Source: Gammaproteobacteria bacterium RIFOXYD12_FULL_61_37 (GTDB lineage: Bacteria > Pseudomonadota > Gammaproteobacteria > Chromatiales > Chromatiaceae). From it: DNA of 64,000 bases. The notes beneath the pieces were generated by a model. The model saw nothing but the letters and a program-made list of their open reading frames with translations, had not been told where the DNA came from and did not search any database. How positions within the stretch are numbered: the stretch's first letter is position 1; every line of letters begins with the position of its first letter. The translations under genes and the position numbers were made by a program. Of this stretch, positions 51,015-60,745 are shown in pieces. The DNA is taken from NCBI GenBank assembly GCA_001801995.1, contig MGZB01000001.1, positions 375,289 to 439,288 on the forward strand, read 5' to 3'.

Positions 51015-51479
51015 TTAGTTAACGTTTGTCCGCTGGGTCTGCATATTTCGCATGTGCTGAGCCAGCAGATGGTCGAAATTGACAGGCGTCAGCAGAAACT
51101 GTGGAAAACTTCCCTTACTGACCAGATCAGAGACTACCTCGCGAGCATAGGGAAAAAGCGTCTGTGGACAGTGGCTGCCGATCATGTAGGTCATTTCTTG
51201 ATCACTGAACCCATGCAACACGAAAACGCCACCTTGTTGTATCTCAACCAGAAAAGCGGTGCGCTCGTCCATAGTGCAAGTAACAGTCACCTTCAATACG
51301 ACCTCGAAGTGATTGTTTTCCAGTGATCGAGTCTCCGTACCGATCTGGAAATCAATTTTAGGCGCCCATTCTTCAAGGAAAATATTGGGGGAGTTGGGAG
51401 TTTCGAATGAGACATCCTTCAGATAAATCCGTTTAAGTTCAAAATGTTTCTTGCTGTCAGACAGGATTTCGTCACTCAT
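51015..51479 (-). CDS. secB: Protein-export chaperone SecB
   Basis: SecB holds precursor proteins unfolded and delivers them to SecA. The 154-residue acidic protein has Arg-Ile-Tyr-Leu-Lys-Asp-Val-Ser-Phe-Glu near the start and the conserved Pro-Tyr-Ala-Arg-Glu-Val-Val-Ser-Asp-Leu. The C-terminal Pro-Val-Asn-Phe-Asp segment is also present. Its place next to gpsA is standard; the grxC gene that often precedes it is not present. Confidence 0.97.
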   Translation of the reverse strand: MSDEILSDSKKHFELKRIYLKDVSFETPNSPNIFLEEWAPKIDFQIGTETRSLENNHFEVVLKVTVTCTMDERTAFLVEIQQGGVFVLHGFSDQEMTYMIGSHCPQTLFPYAREVVSDLVSKGSFPQFLLTPVNFDHLLAQHMRNMQTQRTNVN

Positions 51480-51548
51480 GATGGATTCCGTGAAAGGGCA
51501 GGTAGATTGAGCCTGATGGGTAAGGGAATAGCTGCGCGAAGTATAGCG

Positions 51549-51977
51549 TCATTTGCGTTTGCGACTTACGGGGAAATTGGCATTTTGCCAGGCCATCAAA
51601 CCGCCTTGCAGGTTATAGACCTGTCCGAAACCCGCTTTGCGGAGTAATCGGCATGCCATGCCTGACTGGGCGCCTGAGCGGCAGCTAACCAGGATCGGCT
51701 GATCCTGGTGTTTACGGAGCTTGTCGATTTGTCCATTGAAGACATTCATGGGGATGTTGATGGCGTTGATGATGTGACCTTTACTGAAGTCGGCGTTGGG
51801 ACGAACATCTACAACAACGGCATTTTGTTGATTAATGAGTTCCGTGGCGCCTTTGGGGTCCACTGAGCCCTTACCTAGGCCGCCCTGAGCCAATTCCTGG
51901 ATCAGAAGGACGGCGACAACGATGAAGCCCCCCACTAATAAAAAATGATTTCCCGCAAATTCAATAAGTTGATGCAT
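51549..51977 (-). CDS. Membrane-anchored rhodanese-like sulfurtransferase
   Basis: A single N-terminal membrane helix (about 12-28) is followed by a rhodanese domain with the active-site loop Cys99-Arg-Ser-Gly-Ala-Gln-Ser. The 142-residue protein resembles YibN. It could carry persulfide sulfur at the inner membrane. It begins four bases after the stop of the ArsR-type regulator gene, so the two form an operon, which supports a role in sulfide or persulfide metabolism (inference). Confidence 0.88.
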   Translation of the reverse strand: MHQLIEFAGNHFLLVGGFIVVAVLLIQELAQGGLGKGSVDPKGATELINQQNAVVVDVRPNADFSKGHIINAINIPMNVFNGQIDKLRKHQDQPILVSCRSGAQSGMACRLLRKAGFGQVYNLQGGLMAWQNANFPVSRKRK

Positions 51978-51981
51978 GAAT

Positions 51982-52347
51982 TTATCCGCTGTGTGAACAA
52001 AAAACCTGTTTCATCATGCCGATGAGTTGAAGTGTTCTGGCATCCCCGACCCGGTAATAGACCCGGTTGGCATCCTTTCTGGAGGAGAGGATGCCCTTGT
52101 CCCGGAGAATGGCCAGATGCTGCGAAATATTACTCTGTGAGGTACCGACATTGTCGACGATATCCTGAACACTGACCTCTCTATCGCCAAGGACACAAAG
52201 AATTTTGAGGCGCAACGGGTGCGACATGGCCTTTAGTGAGCGAGAGGCGCGCTCGATATCTTCGTCTCCCTCAAGCAAGCCGGCCATTTCCTCGGGGTCA
52301 TCGCATCCAAGGATGGAGCGGCTCATATTATCAATGCCGGAAATCAT
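51982..52347 (-). CDS. ArsR-family regulator with SqrR/BigR-like cysteine pair
   Basis: The 121-residue winged-helix protein has the ArsR core Ser-His-Pro-Leu-Arg-Leu-Lys-Ile-Leu and the recognition helix Gln-Ser-Asn-Ile-Ser-Gln-His-Leu. Cys51 in the second helix and Cys117 at the C terminus are 66 residues apart, the same spacing as the persulfide-sensing Cys41 and Cys107 of Rhodobacter SqrR. A third Cys15 is also present. No typical arsenic or zinc site (Cys-x-Cys, His/Asp cluster) is seen. It is coupled to a rhodanese gene. Sensing of reactive sulfur is likely but inferred. Confidence 0.82.
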   Translation of the reverse strand: MISGIDNMSRSILGCDDPEEMAGLLEGDEDIERASRSLKAMSHPLRLKILCVLGDREVSVQDIVDNVGTSQSNISQHLAILRDKGILSSRKDANRVYYRVGDARTLQLIGMMKQVFCSHSG

Positions 52348-52600
52348 CCAACATCCTCCATAACTGAATGGTAATAAAATGATACGGTGTTTTTCTTAAA
52401 ATTGGCAGAACCAGAGAGATGCTAACAGATTAGCGAGATAGATGACTGAGAGAGCAGGAATTTAGCCAATGATACGGTGCCCGAGGCAAGACAGAAGGAT
52501 TACCATTTCAATCTCGATGTCAGCGGCACTCAATGCAACCCATCACGAATCAAGCGAAAAAATGCGCGTCAGGCAAAGCAAGACGGTCTCGCCCGAACGG

Positions 52601-53869
52601 ATGCCACCGAAGTGGATGATGGACTGCTGGCGACAGTCGCTCAGGGTCATTCTTTCCTGCACGGTCATTCTGTACTCAGGGCTGCATGATTGCGCGGGGG
52701 GTGAGGCAAGTGAGGCCAACCAGCGCGAGGCCCAGTTGAAGGAATTGCAAACCCGCATCAAAAAGGTTTCAAAAACGCTTGAAAATGACAGGGGGAAGGT
52801 GGATCGAGTAGACGACGAATTGCGGGATGTAGAAAGCCGGATTGGAGAGACGATATCTCGTTTGCGCCGCATTGACGCAAATTCGCAACGGCAACAGGAA
52901 TTGCTCGCCGATCTGCATGAAAAAGAGCTACGGCAAAATGCGGAGTTGGAGCTACACCGCAAACTGCTTTCCAAACAGATGCTGGCTACCTACGCCATGG
53001 GGCGGCAGGAAAGGATCAAGGTGATGCTGAATCAGGAAGATCCGGCCTTGCTCGGCAGAATGCTGCAATACCACGCCTACTTGGGAAAGGAGCGGGTCAA
53101 GCGAATAGGACAGATTCGCGAAGTTCTGCAACGCGTGCAAGAAACTAAGGAGGTGATCGCCATGGAAGAGGGGCGATCGAAGGAATTGAAAGAACAGGCA
53201 TTGGCGCAAAAAACGGAGCTGGAGAAAGACGAGGTGGAGAGAAAAGGGGTGCTGTCCGAATTACGCAAGCAAATCTCTGATCGGGACAAAGAACTATCCC
53301 AACTCCAGCTCGATGCGAAGGAGCTGACGAAGCTCATCGCCAGCCTGCAAGATGCTCTGGCGGATATTCCGGCCCAATCGGAGCAGAACAAGCCTTTCGA
53401 TGCCTTGAAAGGGAAAATGCCCTGGCCTACCACGGGAGAGCTTGCGGCAAGCTTCGGATCATCAAGGGAGGCCGGAATGGATTGGGATGGGGTCTTCATT
53501 GCGGCGGCAGAGGGGCATGAAATACGGGCCATACACAATGGCAGGGTGGTCTATGCGGAATGGTTAAAAGGTTTCGGTCTGCTGCTCATCATTGATCACG
53601 GCAATGGCTATATGAGTCTTTATGGACATAACCAGGGGTTGCTGAAAGAAGTAGGTGATTGGGTCGTGGCCGGGGATGTAGTGGCGCTGGCCGGCAATAG
53701 CGGTGGCCTGAGCAAGAGCGGCGTGTATTTTGGTGTGCGTTTAAAAGGAAAGCCACTCGACCCGGCCTCCTGGTGCAAGCCATTGAAAGGAAACAGGCTC
53801 GGCTCAATATCGCTGGGAACTTGGCGGCAGCGCGATAGACTAGTGCCGCTAATGCAGGCTTGGGTGTAG
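52601..53869 (+). CDS. envC: Murein hydrolase activator EnvC
   Basis: EnvC recruits and activates amidases at the septum during cell separation. The start is uncertain: candidate ATGs lie at 52469, 52562, 52601 and 52616, and those at 52601 or later put a hydrophobic export segment near the N terminus. About 422 residues follow. A long coiled coil (about residues 40-270 from this start) precedes a LytM domain (Leu-Ile-Ile-Asp-His-Gly-Asn-Gly-Tyr). The final zinc HxH motif is replaced by Tyr-Phe-Gly-Val-Arg, so the domain is a non-hydrolytic activator, as in E. coli. ctpA follows. Confidence 0.9.
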   Translation: MPPKWMMDCWRQSLRVILSCTVILYSGLHDCAGGEASEANQREAQLKELQTRIKKVSKTLENDRGKVDRVDDELRDVESRIGETISRLRRIDANSQRQQELLADLHEKELRQNAELELHRKLLSKQMLATYAMGRQERIKVMLNQEDPALLGRMLQYHAYLGKERVKRIGQIREVLQRVQETKEVIAMEEGRSKELKEQALAQKTELEKDEVERKGVLSELRKQISDRDKELSQLQLDAKELTKLIASLQDALADIPAQSEQNKPFDALKGKMPWPTTGELAASFGSSREAGMDWDGVFIAAAEGHEIRAIHNGRVVYAEWLKGFGLLLIIDHGNGYMSLYGHNQGLLKEVGDWVVAGDVVALAGNSGGLSKSGVYFGVRLKGKPLDPASWCKPLKGNRLGSISLGTWRQRDRLVPLMQAWV

Positions 53870-53922
53870 AGTTGACCCAAGCAACAAGGTCACCCCGCAC
53901 TAACGGGAACAGCCATTCAAAA

Positions 53923-55293
53923 ATGGACCGACAAATGAACCCGATTCCAATTCTCTTTCTGATTTTCACCCTGTCATTGATGGTGTTTACCCCGATAAGT
54001 CCGGCAGCTCCCGCCGTAGCGAATCCCAAGGATGAGACACTGCCGGTTGAAGAGCTGAGGGCCTTCTCCGAAATCGAAGACCGGATAAAAAACGACTATG
54101 TTGAAGAGGTGAGCGACCGGAAACTGATCGAACACGCTATTCGTGGCATGGTAGAGGGGCTTGATCCTCATTCCAGCTATCTCAACAAGGAGGAGTATAA
54201 CGAGCTTCAGGTGGGAACCAGCGGAGAATTCGGCGGGCTTGGTATCGAGGTAGGCATGGAGGATGGTTTCGTCAAGGTCATTTCCCCCATCGATGATACC
54301 CCGGCTCAACGGGCAGGGCTGGAAACGGGCGACCTGATTATCCGGCTGGACGATAAGCCGGTGAAGGGAATGAGCCTGGACGACGCAGTCAAACAGATGC
54401 GGGGTAAGCCAGGCACCGCGATCAATTTGACCGTGCTGCGTAAAGGGAAAGATAAGCCCCTCGACTTCAGCATTGAACGGGCGGTCATCAAGGTCAAAAG
54501 CGTCAAATCCCGTATGCTTGAGCCCGGTTACGCCTATATCCGCCTGACAACCTTTCAGGCGGCGACTGCTGAAGAGATGGTGAAAGCCATCCAGCAGCTA
54601 CTGAAAGAATCGAACAATAAGCTGAAGGGAATGGTGCTGGATCTGCGAAACAATCCGGGCGGTGTGCTTAACAGCGCCGTTGCGGTTAGCGATGCCTTTC
54701 TTGAAGACGGCCTAATCGTATATACCAAGGGGAGATTGCCTGACTCGCAACTGAATTTCTCGGCAGGCCCGGACGATGTCCTGTTGGGGGCGCCCATGGT
54801 AGTGCTCGTCAACGACGGTTCAGCCTCCGCATCGGAAATCGTCGCTGGAGCCCTGCAAGATAGAAAGCGTGCTGTCATTATGGGGGGGCAGACCTTCGGC
54901 AAGGGATCGGTTCAAACCGTCATACCAGTCGGAGAGCACGGGGCGCTGAAATTGACGACGGCAAGGTATTACACCCCCTCCGGCCGATCCATTCAGGCCC
55001 AGGGGATAGCGCCGGATATCAACATTGAAGAATTTAAGGTGACCCCGAGCGAGAATAACGGTCAGCATCGGGTCAAGGAATCGGACCTGGCCAGGCATCT
55101 GGAGCAGAAGCAGGGCGAGGCAAAAGGTAAAAAAGAGCAAAAGGAAGCTGATAAGGGCAAGGAAGGGGAGCAGGGCAAGACACTGGCCGTACAGGACTAT
55201 GCCTTGAACGAAGCTGTGAATTTGTTGAAAGGCATAAATATCTTGCAGCAAAAGCCTGCGGTGGCAAAGGCAGACGCAGAAGCGAAAAAATAA
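53923..55293 (+). CDS. ctpA: Carboxy-terminal processing protease (S41)
   Basis: CtpA-type proteases process periplasmic proteins. The start at 53923 (or 53935) places a signal peptide at the N terminus (hydrophobic run ending near Ala-Ala-Pro-Ala). A PDZ domain contains Gly-Leu-Gly-Ile-Glu-Val and Gly-Leu-Glu-Thr-Gly-Asp. The catalytic dyad is Ser302 (Gly-Ser-Ala-Ser-Ala-Ser-Glu) and Lys327 (Phe-Gly-Lys-Gly-Ser). A charged, Lys/Glu-rich linker near residue 400 precedes the C terminus. Total is about 456 residues. It follows envC closely, a common pairing. Confidence 0.95.
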   Translation: MDRQMNPIPILFLIFTLSLMVFTPISPAAPAVANPKDETLPVEELRAFSEIEDRIKNDYVEEVSDRKLIEHAIRGMVEGLDPHSSYLNKEEYNELQVGTSGEFGGLGIEVGMEDGFVKVISPIDDTPAQRAGLETGDLIIRLDDKPVKGMSLDDAVKQMRGKPGTAINLTVLRKGKDKPLDFSIERAVIKVKSVKSRMLEPGYAYIRLTTFQAATAEEMVKAIQQLLKESNNKLKGMVLDLRNNPGGVLNSAVAVSDAFLEDGLIVYTKGRLPDSQLNFSAGPDDVLLGAPMVVLVNDGSASASEIVAGALQDRKRAVIMGGQTFGKGSVQTVIPVGEHGALKLTTARYYTPSGRSIQAQGIAPDINIEEFKVTPSENNGQHRVKESDLARHLEQKQGEAKGKKEQKEADKGKEGEQGKTLAVQDYALNEAVNLLKGINILQQKPAVAKADAEAKK

Positions 55294-55314
55294 CTAATTC
55301 TGGAGAAACGAACC

Positions 55315-55866
55315 ATGGCACGAGTTCTCGTTCCGCTGGCTCAAGGTTGCGAAGAGCTGGAAGCGGTGACGATCATAGATCTGCTGCGGCGGGCCGAGAT
55401 CGATGTGGTCACGGCTGGATTGGATGGTGAGCCGGTCAAGGCCAGCAGGGGCGTCGTACTGATCCCAGACACGAACCTTGATGCGATCTTGGATGAGCAC
55501 TTCGACATGTTGGTTCTACCGGGCGGGCTTCCGGGCTCGGACCATCTCGACAATGATCCTCGTATCCATTCCCTGATTAAAAGGCTGGCAGCCAACGGCT
55601 GCTATACGGCGGCCATATGTGCTGCCCCCAAGGTGCTGGCCAACGCCGGGATACTGGACGGTAAGCGGGCTACGGGTTATCCCGGTGTTCTCGACAAGAT
55701 GCATCTTCCCCGCGTTGAACTGACACGGCTTCCCGTTGTCAGCGACGGCAAGGTGATTACCTCCAGGGGGCCCGGCACGGCGATGGACTTTGCTCTCGAA
55801 CTGATCGAGAAGCTTGCCGGCCCAGAGAAGCGGAGGCAGGTCGAAGAGCCTTTGGTGCGGCCCTGA
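55315..55866 (+). CDS. DJ-1/PfpI family protein (YajL-like)
   Basis: The 183-residue protein has the DJ-1 active site: Glu16 in Gly-Cys-Glu-Glu-Leu-Glu and the reactive Cys102 in Ala-Ile-Cys-Ala-Ala-Pro. Family members act as oxidative-stress chaperones, and a deglycase activity is debated. The gene starts 21 bases after ctpA on the same strand and has its own ribosome-binding site (GGAGAAACG), so it is probably cotranscribed. It converges on ubiB with 16 bases between. Confidence 0.93.
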   Translation: MARVLVPLAQGCEELEAVTIIDLLRRAEIDVVTAGLDGEPVKASRGVVLIPDTNLDAILDEHFDMLVLPGGLPGSDHLDNDPRIHSLIKRLAANGCYTAAICAAPKVLANAGILDGKRATGYPGVLDKMHLPRVELTRLPVVSDGKVITSRGPGTAMDFALELIEKLAGPEKRRQVEEPLVRP

Positions 55867-55882
55867 GACCATTCCTCTCCGG

Positions 55883-57529
55883 TCAAGAACGGCCGGAATT
55901 GGCCATCAGGATCAGGCCGGAGAGCCCCAGCCCGCCACCGAAGGCGAGCGTAGACGAAGTTGTCAGCAGGCTTGGGGGCAAAGTCAACAGCAGGACACCG
56001 GCGACCAGCATGGAGCCGCCGGCAATAGCCTGGATGACGCGCCGGTTGTGGATTTGCATCGATTCGTGAAGGCGTTGCAACTCTTCCGACTGCCACTGAA
56101 TTCTCAGGCGGCCCTGCAGCGCATCCTCAACCAGCTTGTTGGCCTTGAGCGGCAGATCAGGCAACATTTCAGAGACGAGGGGCAGATTCTGACGGGCTCG
56201 ACGTAAAAAAGCCCGGAAGCCGAGCTGCTCGTCGGCCCAGCGTTCCAGGAAGGGTTTGGCGGTGGTCCAGAGATCGAGCTGCGGATAGAGCTGCCGGCCC
56301 AGGCCTTCGATGTTCAGCAGGGTCTTTTGGAGCAAGACCAGCTGTGGCTGCACTTCCATGTTGAAGCGACGGGCAGTCTGAAATAAGCGCAGCAGGAAAT
56401 GGCCAAAGGATATCTCACTGATGGGCTTCTCGAAGATGGGCTCGCTGACGGTGCGAATGGCGGCTTCAAACTCATCCACGCGCGTTTCTTTCGGCACCCA
56501 GCCTGACTCCACATGTAACTCTGCAACCCTCTTATAGTCCCGATTGAAAAAGGCCAGCAGGTTCTCGGCCAGGTAGCGCTGATCATCCTTCGTCAGGGAG
56601 CCGATGATGCCGAAATCGACGGCGATATACCTGCCCTCGGGGGAGACAAAGATATTGCCCGGATGCATGTCGGCGTGGAAGAAGTTGTCCCGGAAGACTT
56701 GGGTGAAAAAGATCTCTACTCCGCGCTCCCCGAGCAACTTCATGCTGATGTTCTGGGTACGCAACGCGGCAATATCTCCGACGGGGGTGCCGTACACACG
56801 CTCCATTACCATCACGTTGGTGCGGCAGTAATCCCAATAGACCTCGGGGACATAGAGCTGTTCGCTGTTCAAGAAATTCCGCCTGACTAAGGCGGCGTTA
56901 GCCGCCTCGCGCATCAGATCGAGCTCATCAAAAATGGTCTTTTCGTATTCTTGAACCACCTCGATCAAGCGAAGACGCTTTCCTTCAGACCAGAAGCGTT
57001 CGCCAAAGCGAGCGAGAGTGAACAGGAGATCTACATCGCGGCGGATGATGCGGTCGACACCAGGACGCAGGACCTTTACCACCGCCTCTCGGCCATCATG
57101 CAACCTTGCTACATGCACCTGAGCGATGGATGCGGAGGCCAATGGTTCTTCGGAAAAACTGGCAAAGATCTCGCACGGAGGACGTCCGAAGGCCTGGTTT
57201 ATGATGGCGGTGGCGGCCTTGCCCGGAAAAGGCGGGACGCGGTCCTGGAGCTTGGCCAGCTCATCGGCGATCTCTTCTGGCAGCAGATCGCGGCGAGTGG
57301 ACACTGCCTGTCCGAATTTGACGAAGATCGGTCCAAGCTGCTCCAGCGCCAGGCGAATACGAACCCCGAAGGGTTGCCTGTTGCGGGGCAGCCAGTACCA
57401 GGGAGCAAATATGGCCAGAAAGCGAAGGGAGCGGAACAGGTGCGTTGCGAGCAGGACCTCGTCGAGACCATTGCGCAGCAGGACCCAGGCGATGTGCAGC
57501 AGACGCCAGGCTTGAAGCACCGGTCTCAT
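55883..57529 (-). CDS. ubiB: Ubiquinone biosynthesis atypical kinase UbiB
   Basis: UbiB is an ADCK-type atypical kinase/ATPase that supports ubiquinone synthesis. The 548-residue protein has the family Lys-Phe-Gly-Gln-Ala-Val-Ser-Thr-Arg motif, the Ala-rich loop Ala-Ser-Ile-Ala-Gln-Val-His, the catalytic His-Ala-Asp-Met-His-Pro-Gly-Asn and the metal-binding Val-Asp-Phe-Gly. Two C-terminal membrane helices anchor it. It overlaps ubiJ by four bases and ends the ubiE-ubiJ-ubiB run. Confidence 0.97.
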   Translation of the reverse strand: MRPVLQAWRLLHIAWVLLRNGLDEVLLATHLFRSLRFLAIFAPWYWLPRNRQPFGVRIRLALEQLGPIFVKFGQAVSTRRDLLPEEIADELAKLQDRVPPFPGKAATAIINQAFGRPPCEIFASFSEEPLASASIAQVHVARLHDGREAVVKVLRPGVDRIIRRDVDLLFTLARFGERFWSEGKRLRLIEVVQEYEKTIFDELDLMREAANAALVRRNFLNSEQLYVPEVYWDYCRTNVMVMERVYGTPVGDIAALRTQNISMKLLGERGVEIFFTQVFRDNFFHADMHPGNIFVSPEGRYIAVDFGIIGSLTKDDQRYLAENLLAFFNRDYKRVAELHVESGWVPKETRVDEFEAAIRTVSEPIFEKPISEISFGHFLLRLFQTARRFNMEVQPQLVLLQKTLLNIEGLGRQLYPQLDLWTTAKPFLERWADEQLGFRAFLRRARQNLPLVSEMLPDLPLKANKLVEDALQGRLRIQWQSEELQRLHESMQIHNRRVIQAIAGGSMLVAGVLLLTLPPSLLTTSSTLAFGGGLGLSGLILMANSGRS

Positions 57530-58149
57530 AATCCAGCCCCGTCAAGGGCATTTATCAAACGGTTGACGCGCACCTCCAGTCTCTCCACATCATCACGAAT
57601 CCGATCGGCGCTGGAATTGAATTCCCGGACCTCCTCGGGATGGGGGCAGAAGAGGGCCTCTTCCTGTAGATATTCGCCCAGATCCTGCTCCAAGATGCGG
57701 CCGGAGCGGGAGGCCCATTGGTGGGCCTCTCGGCTGGACTGCGCAAGGCGGTGGGCGGGTATGTCGCCGACTAGGTGGCTCAGGTGTTCCTCCCAGTCGA
57801 TATCGACCCCGGATAAAATCTGACCGAATCGATGGGCAATAACTGCGTCACCGCTAATATGCACATCGCCGCCGAACAGTTGTCCACTCTTCTCCCCGGT
57901 CTGACCGAGCTTCGCCAGCGCAATGAGCGAGCCGCGAATGAGGCAGTCAGGGTCTCCCTCGTGACGGGCAAGCAGCAAGAGCCGGCCGGGGGAGGGGATA
58001 AAATACAACCGCTGCTCGAAACCGTCGATCTCGACGGCGATCACCTTGCCATGGAGGGTTTCGAGGCGGGACAGGGCCGGAGGATCTAAGGCCAGGTATT
58101 GATGAATCGCTTCCTCGGTAAGGGCAAGGGCGGCATCAGTCAGAGGCAT
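57526..58149 (-). CDS. ubiJ: Ubiquinone biosynthesis accessory factor UbiJ
   Basis: UbiJ binds ubiquinone intermediates through an SCP2 lipid-binding domain and scaffolds the Ubi complex with UbiK. The 207-residue protein has an SCP2-like beta domain (about 20-110, with Gly-Lys-Val-Ile-Ala-Val-Glu and Gly-Asp-Val-His-Ile-Ser-Gly-Asp) and a helical, coiled-coil C terminus. The call depends on this layout and on its place between ubiE and ubiB, since the sequence is not strongly conserved. Confidence 0.9.
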   Translation of the reverse strand: MPLTDAALALTEEAIHQYLALDPPALSRLETLHGKVIAVEIDGFEQRLYFIPSPGRLLLLARHEGDPDCLIRGSLIALAKLGQTGEKSGQLFGGDVHISGDAVIAHRFGQILSGVDIDWEEHLSHLVGDIPAHRLAQSSREAHQWASRSGRILEQDLGEYLQEEALFCPHPEEVREFNSSADRIRDDVERLEVRVNRLINALDGAGL

Positions 58150-58158
58150 GGCAGCACC

Positions 58159-58911
58159 TCACAGCTTGAATCCGCGATGAACGGCCACGATGCCGAGGGT
58201 CAGGTTGTGGAAATCACAGCGCTCGAAGCCAGCCTGCGCCATCATCCCCCTGAGGGTTTCCTGATCCGGGTGCATGCGAATCGATTCAGCTAGGTAGCGA
58301 TAGCTGGCCTCATCTTTTGCTACAAGCCGGCCAATGATGGGGAGCAGCTTGAAAGAGTAGAGATCGTATGCCTTGCTGAAGGTTTTGTCAGTGGGATGGG
58401 AAAACTCAAGCACCAGGGCGCGGCCGCCGGGGCGCAGCACCCGGTGCATTTCACCCAGGGCGCGCTGCTTGTCCGTCACATTGCGCAGGCCGAAGGCAAT
58501 GGTGACGCAGTCGAAACTGTTGTCGGCAAAGGGGATGGTTTCGGCGTTGACGAGGGCGAAATCGATGTTGCCGGTATGACCGGAGTTCAGCATGCGATCC
58601 CGGCCATTTTGCAACATGGCGTTGTTGATGTCGGTCATCACCACATGTCCGCCCGGCCCTACCAGACCAGCGAAGCGGTTCGCGAGATCGCCGGTGCCGG
58701 AGGCAAGATCAAGGACGCAGTATCCCATCCTGATCCCCGCCAGCTCCACTGCCATACGTTTCCAGAGGCGGTGGGTTCCCAACGACATCAGATCATTCAT
58801 CAGGTCATAACGGTCGGCTACCGAGTCGAATACGGCTCGGACACGTTCTGCCTTTTCTTGGAAGGGTACTTGCTCAAAACCAAAATGGGTGGTGCCGGAG
58901 TCTTTAGCCAT
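58159..58911 (-). CDS. ubiE: Ubiquinone/menaquinone C-methyltransferase UbiE
   Basis: UbiE carries out the C-methylation in ubiquinone (and menaquinone) synthesis using SAM. The 250-residue protein has Tyr-Asp-Leu-Met-Asn-Asp-Leu-Met-Ser near the N terminus. The SAM motif is [10 protein letters not shown], and Ala-Phe-Gly-Leu-Arg-Asn-Val-Thr is typical of the family. It is the first of three ubi genes on this strand. Confidence 0.97.
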   Translation of the reverse strand: MAKDSGTTHFGFEQVPFQEKAERVRAVFDSVADRYDLMNDLMSLGTHRLWKRMAVELAGIRMGYCVLDLASGTGDLANRFAGLVGPGGHVVMTDINNAMLQNGRDRMLNSGHTGNIDFALVNAETIPFADNSFDCVTIAFGLRNVTDKQRALGEMHRVLRPGGRALVLEFSHPTDKTFSKAYDLYSFKLLPIIGRLVAKDEASYRYLAESIRMHPDQETLRGMMAQAGFERCDFHNLTLGIVAVHRGFKL

Positions 58912-58941
58912 GGGTCACCTGATGGGAATAGTGTCAGAAAA

Positions 58942-59307
58942 TCAAGAGAGTTCCCGGCGTTTGTGGCCGGCCTGCTTAAGTTCATCCAGGTATTGCCGCC
59001 AAAGCCGGTCGTGATTCTTGCCCAGATTATACAGGGTGTCCCAGGAGTAGATGCCGGTGTTGTGGCTGTCGTCGAAGTGGAGGGTGACACCGTAATTACC
59101 CGTGGGCTCAATGCGATCGATATTTACATCCTCCTTGCCGATTTGTAGTTGCCGTTGCTCCGGGCTATGTCCCTGGACCTCGGCGGAGGGGGAATAGACA
59201 CGTAGGTATTCGCAGGGCAGGCTGAAATGGCTGCCATCCTCGAAGGATATCTCCAGCACCTTCGAGAGCCGGTGCAGGTTCAGTTCGGTCGGCATTGGAT
59301 GGCTCAT
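58942..59307 (-). CDS. DUF971 (gamma-butyrobetaine hydroxylase N-domain-like) protein
   Basis: The 121-residue protein matches DUF971: Leu-Glu-Ile-Ser-Phe-Glu-Asp-Gly near the start, Leu-Arg-Val-Tyr-Ser-Pro-Ser-Ala-Glu-Val-Gln-Gly-His, and the closing Gly-Ile-Tyr-Ser-Trp-Asp-Thr-Leu-Tyr. Proteins of this family lie beside hslVU or ubiE in many gammaproteobacteria. The biochemical role is not established. It lies between hslU and ubiE with short gaps. Confidence 0.9.
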   Translation of the reverse strand: MSHPMPTELNLHRLSKVLEISFEDGSHFSLPCEYLRVYSPSAEVQGHSPEQRQLQIGKEDVNIDRIEPTGNYGVTLHFDDSHNTGIYSWDTLYNLGKNHDRLWRQYLDELKQAGHKRRELS

Positions 59308-59404
59308 GCTTTGCTACCTCAAATAGGGGGGGTAATGGGTGATTCTAAATCCCTTCGATGCGCCCGCTCTCCGCTCAAACCCAGGGGGTTTCTTGCTATC
59401 GGGT

Positions 59405-60745
59405 TCATAGGATAAAGCGGCTCAAATCCTCGTCCTGGGCCAACTCTCCCAGGTGGCTTTCGACATAGGGCGCGTCGATGGTGATGGTCTCTCCCTGCAA
59501 TTGCGAAGCAGAGAAGGAGACCTCCTCCAACAGCCGCTCAAGGACGGTATGCAGGCGCCGGGCACCGATATTCTCGGTTCGCTCGTTGACCTGCCAGGCA
59601 ATTTCTGCGATGCGGCGGATTCCGTCATCGGTAAACCTGAGATCGACCCCCTCGGTCCCCATCAGGGCCCGGTACTGGTCGGTTAAGGAGGCGTCGGGCT
59701 CCGTGAGGATGCGCGTAAAGTCCTCAGTGGTGAGGGCGCTCAGTTCCACCCGGATCGGGAGGCGGCCCTGGAGTTCGGGGATCAGGTCCGAGGGTCTGGA
59801 GAGATGGAAGGCACCGGAGGCGATGAAGAGGATGTGGTCGGTCCTGACCATCCCATGTTTGGTGGAGACGGTGCAGCCTTCGACCAGCGGCAGCAGATCG
59901 CGTTGCACCCCCTCCCGCGAGACATCGGGTCCGCCCTGGTTGGAGCGGCTGGCAACCTTGTCCAGTTCATCAATGAAGACGATGCCGTTCTGCTCGACGT
60001 TTTCCAAGGCGCGATACTTCAGGTCCTCTTCGTTGATGCGCTTGGCCGCCTCCTCATCCGCGATCAGGCCGAGGGCGTCGCGGACACGCAGCTTGCGGCG
60101 GCGGGTGCGGCCGCTGCCCAGATTTTGGAACAGGCTTTGCAGTTGGCTGGTCATCTCCTCCATGCCGGGCGGGGCCATGATCTCGACTCCGAGTTGGGGC
60201 GAACTGACTTCGACCTCGATCTCCTTGTCGTCCAGTTCGCCGTTACGCAGCTTTGCGCGAAATTTTTCCCGTGTGGCGGTTCCTGGCGCGGCGCCGGATC
60301 GGCTTTCTTCCTCGAAACTACGGGGGGAGGGAGAAGGCAACAGGGCGTCGAGTACCCGTTCCTCCGCCATCTCCTCCGCCACATGCTTGACCTTGTCCAG
60401 CTCCTGCTCGCGCAGCATCTTCACGGCCACGTCGGCGAGGTCGCGGATGATGGAATCGACCTCCTTGCCCACATAGCCGACCTCGGTGAACTTGGTCGCC
60501 TCGACCTTGATGAACGGCGCGTTGGACAGCCTAGCGAGGCGCCGGGCAATCTCTGTCTTGCCGACGCCGGTGGGGCCGATCATGAGGATATTCTTCGGCG
60601 TGATCTCGCTCCGCAGGGGCTCATCGATCAGCATGCGGCGGCGGCGGTTGCGCAGGGCGATGGCCACGGAGCGTTTGGCCTGCTGCTGGCCGACGATGTG
60701 CTTGTCCAGCTCAAGGACAATTTCTTGTGGGGTGATATCGGACAT
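59405..60745 (-). CDS. hslU: HslU ATPase of the HslVU protease
   Basis: HslU unfolds substrates and feeds them to HslV. The 446-residue AAA+ protein has Walker A Gly-Pro-Thr-Gly-Val-Gly-Lys-Thr (57-64) and the pore-loop neighbourhood Thr-Glu-Val-Gly-Tyr-Val-Gly. An intermediate domain spans about 110-240, Walker B is Ile-Asp-Glu-Leu-Asp-Lys, and the C-terminal Ile-Leu tail activates HslV. The start shares one base with the hslV stop (TGATG). Confidence 0.97.
   Translation of the reverse strand: MSDITPQEIVLELDKHIVGQQQAKRSVAIALRNRRRRMLIDEPLRSEITPKNILMIGPTGVGKTEIARRLARLSNAPFIKVEATKFTEVGYVGKEVDSIIRDLADVAVKMLREQELDKVKHVAEEMAEERVLDALLPSPSPRSFEEESRSGAAPGTATREKFRAKLRNGELDDKEIEVEVSSPQLGVEIMAPPGMEEMTSQLQSLFQNLGSGRTRRRKLRVRDALGLIADEEAAKRINEEDLKYRALENVEQNGIVFIDELDKVASRSNQGGPDVSREGVQRDLLPLVEGCTVSTKHGMVRTDHILFIASGAFHLSRPSDLIPELQGRLPIRVELSALTTEDFTRILTEPDASLTDQYRALMGTEGVDLRFTDDGIRRIAEIAWQVNERTENIGARRLHTVLERLLEEVSFSASQLQGETITIDAPYVESHLGELAQDEDLSRFIL

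Noticed and set aside
59380-59400. AAACCC/GGGTTT inverted repeat after hslU as an intrinsic terminator
   Set aside because: The stem is weak and there is no T tract on the minus strand.
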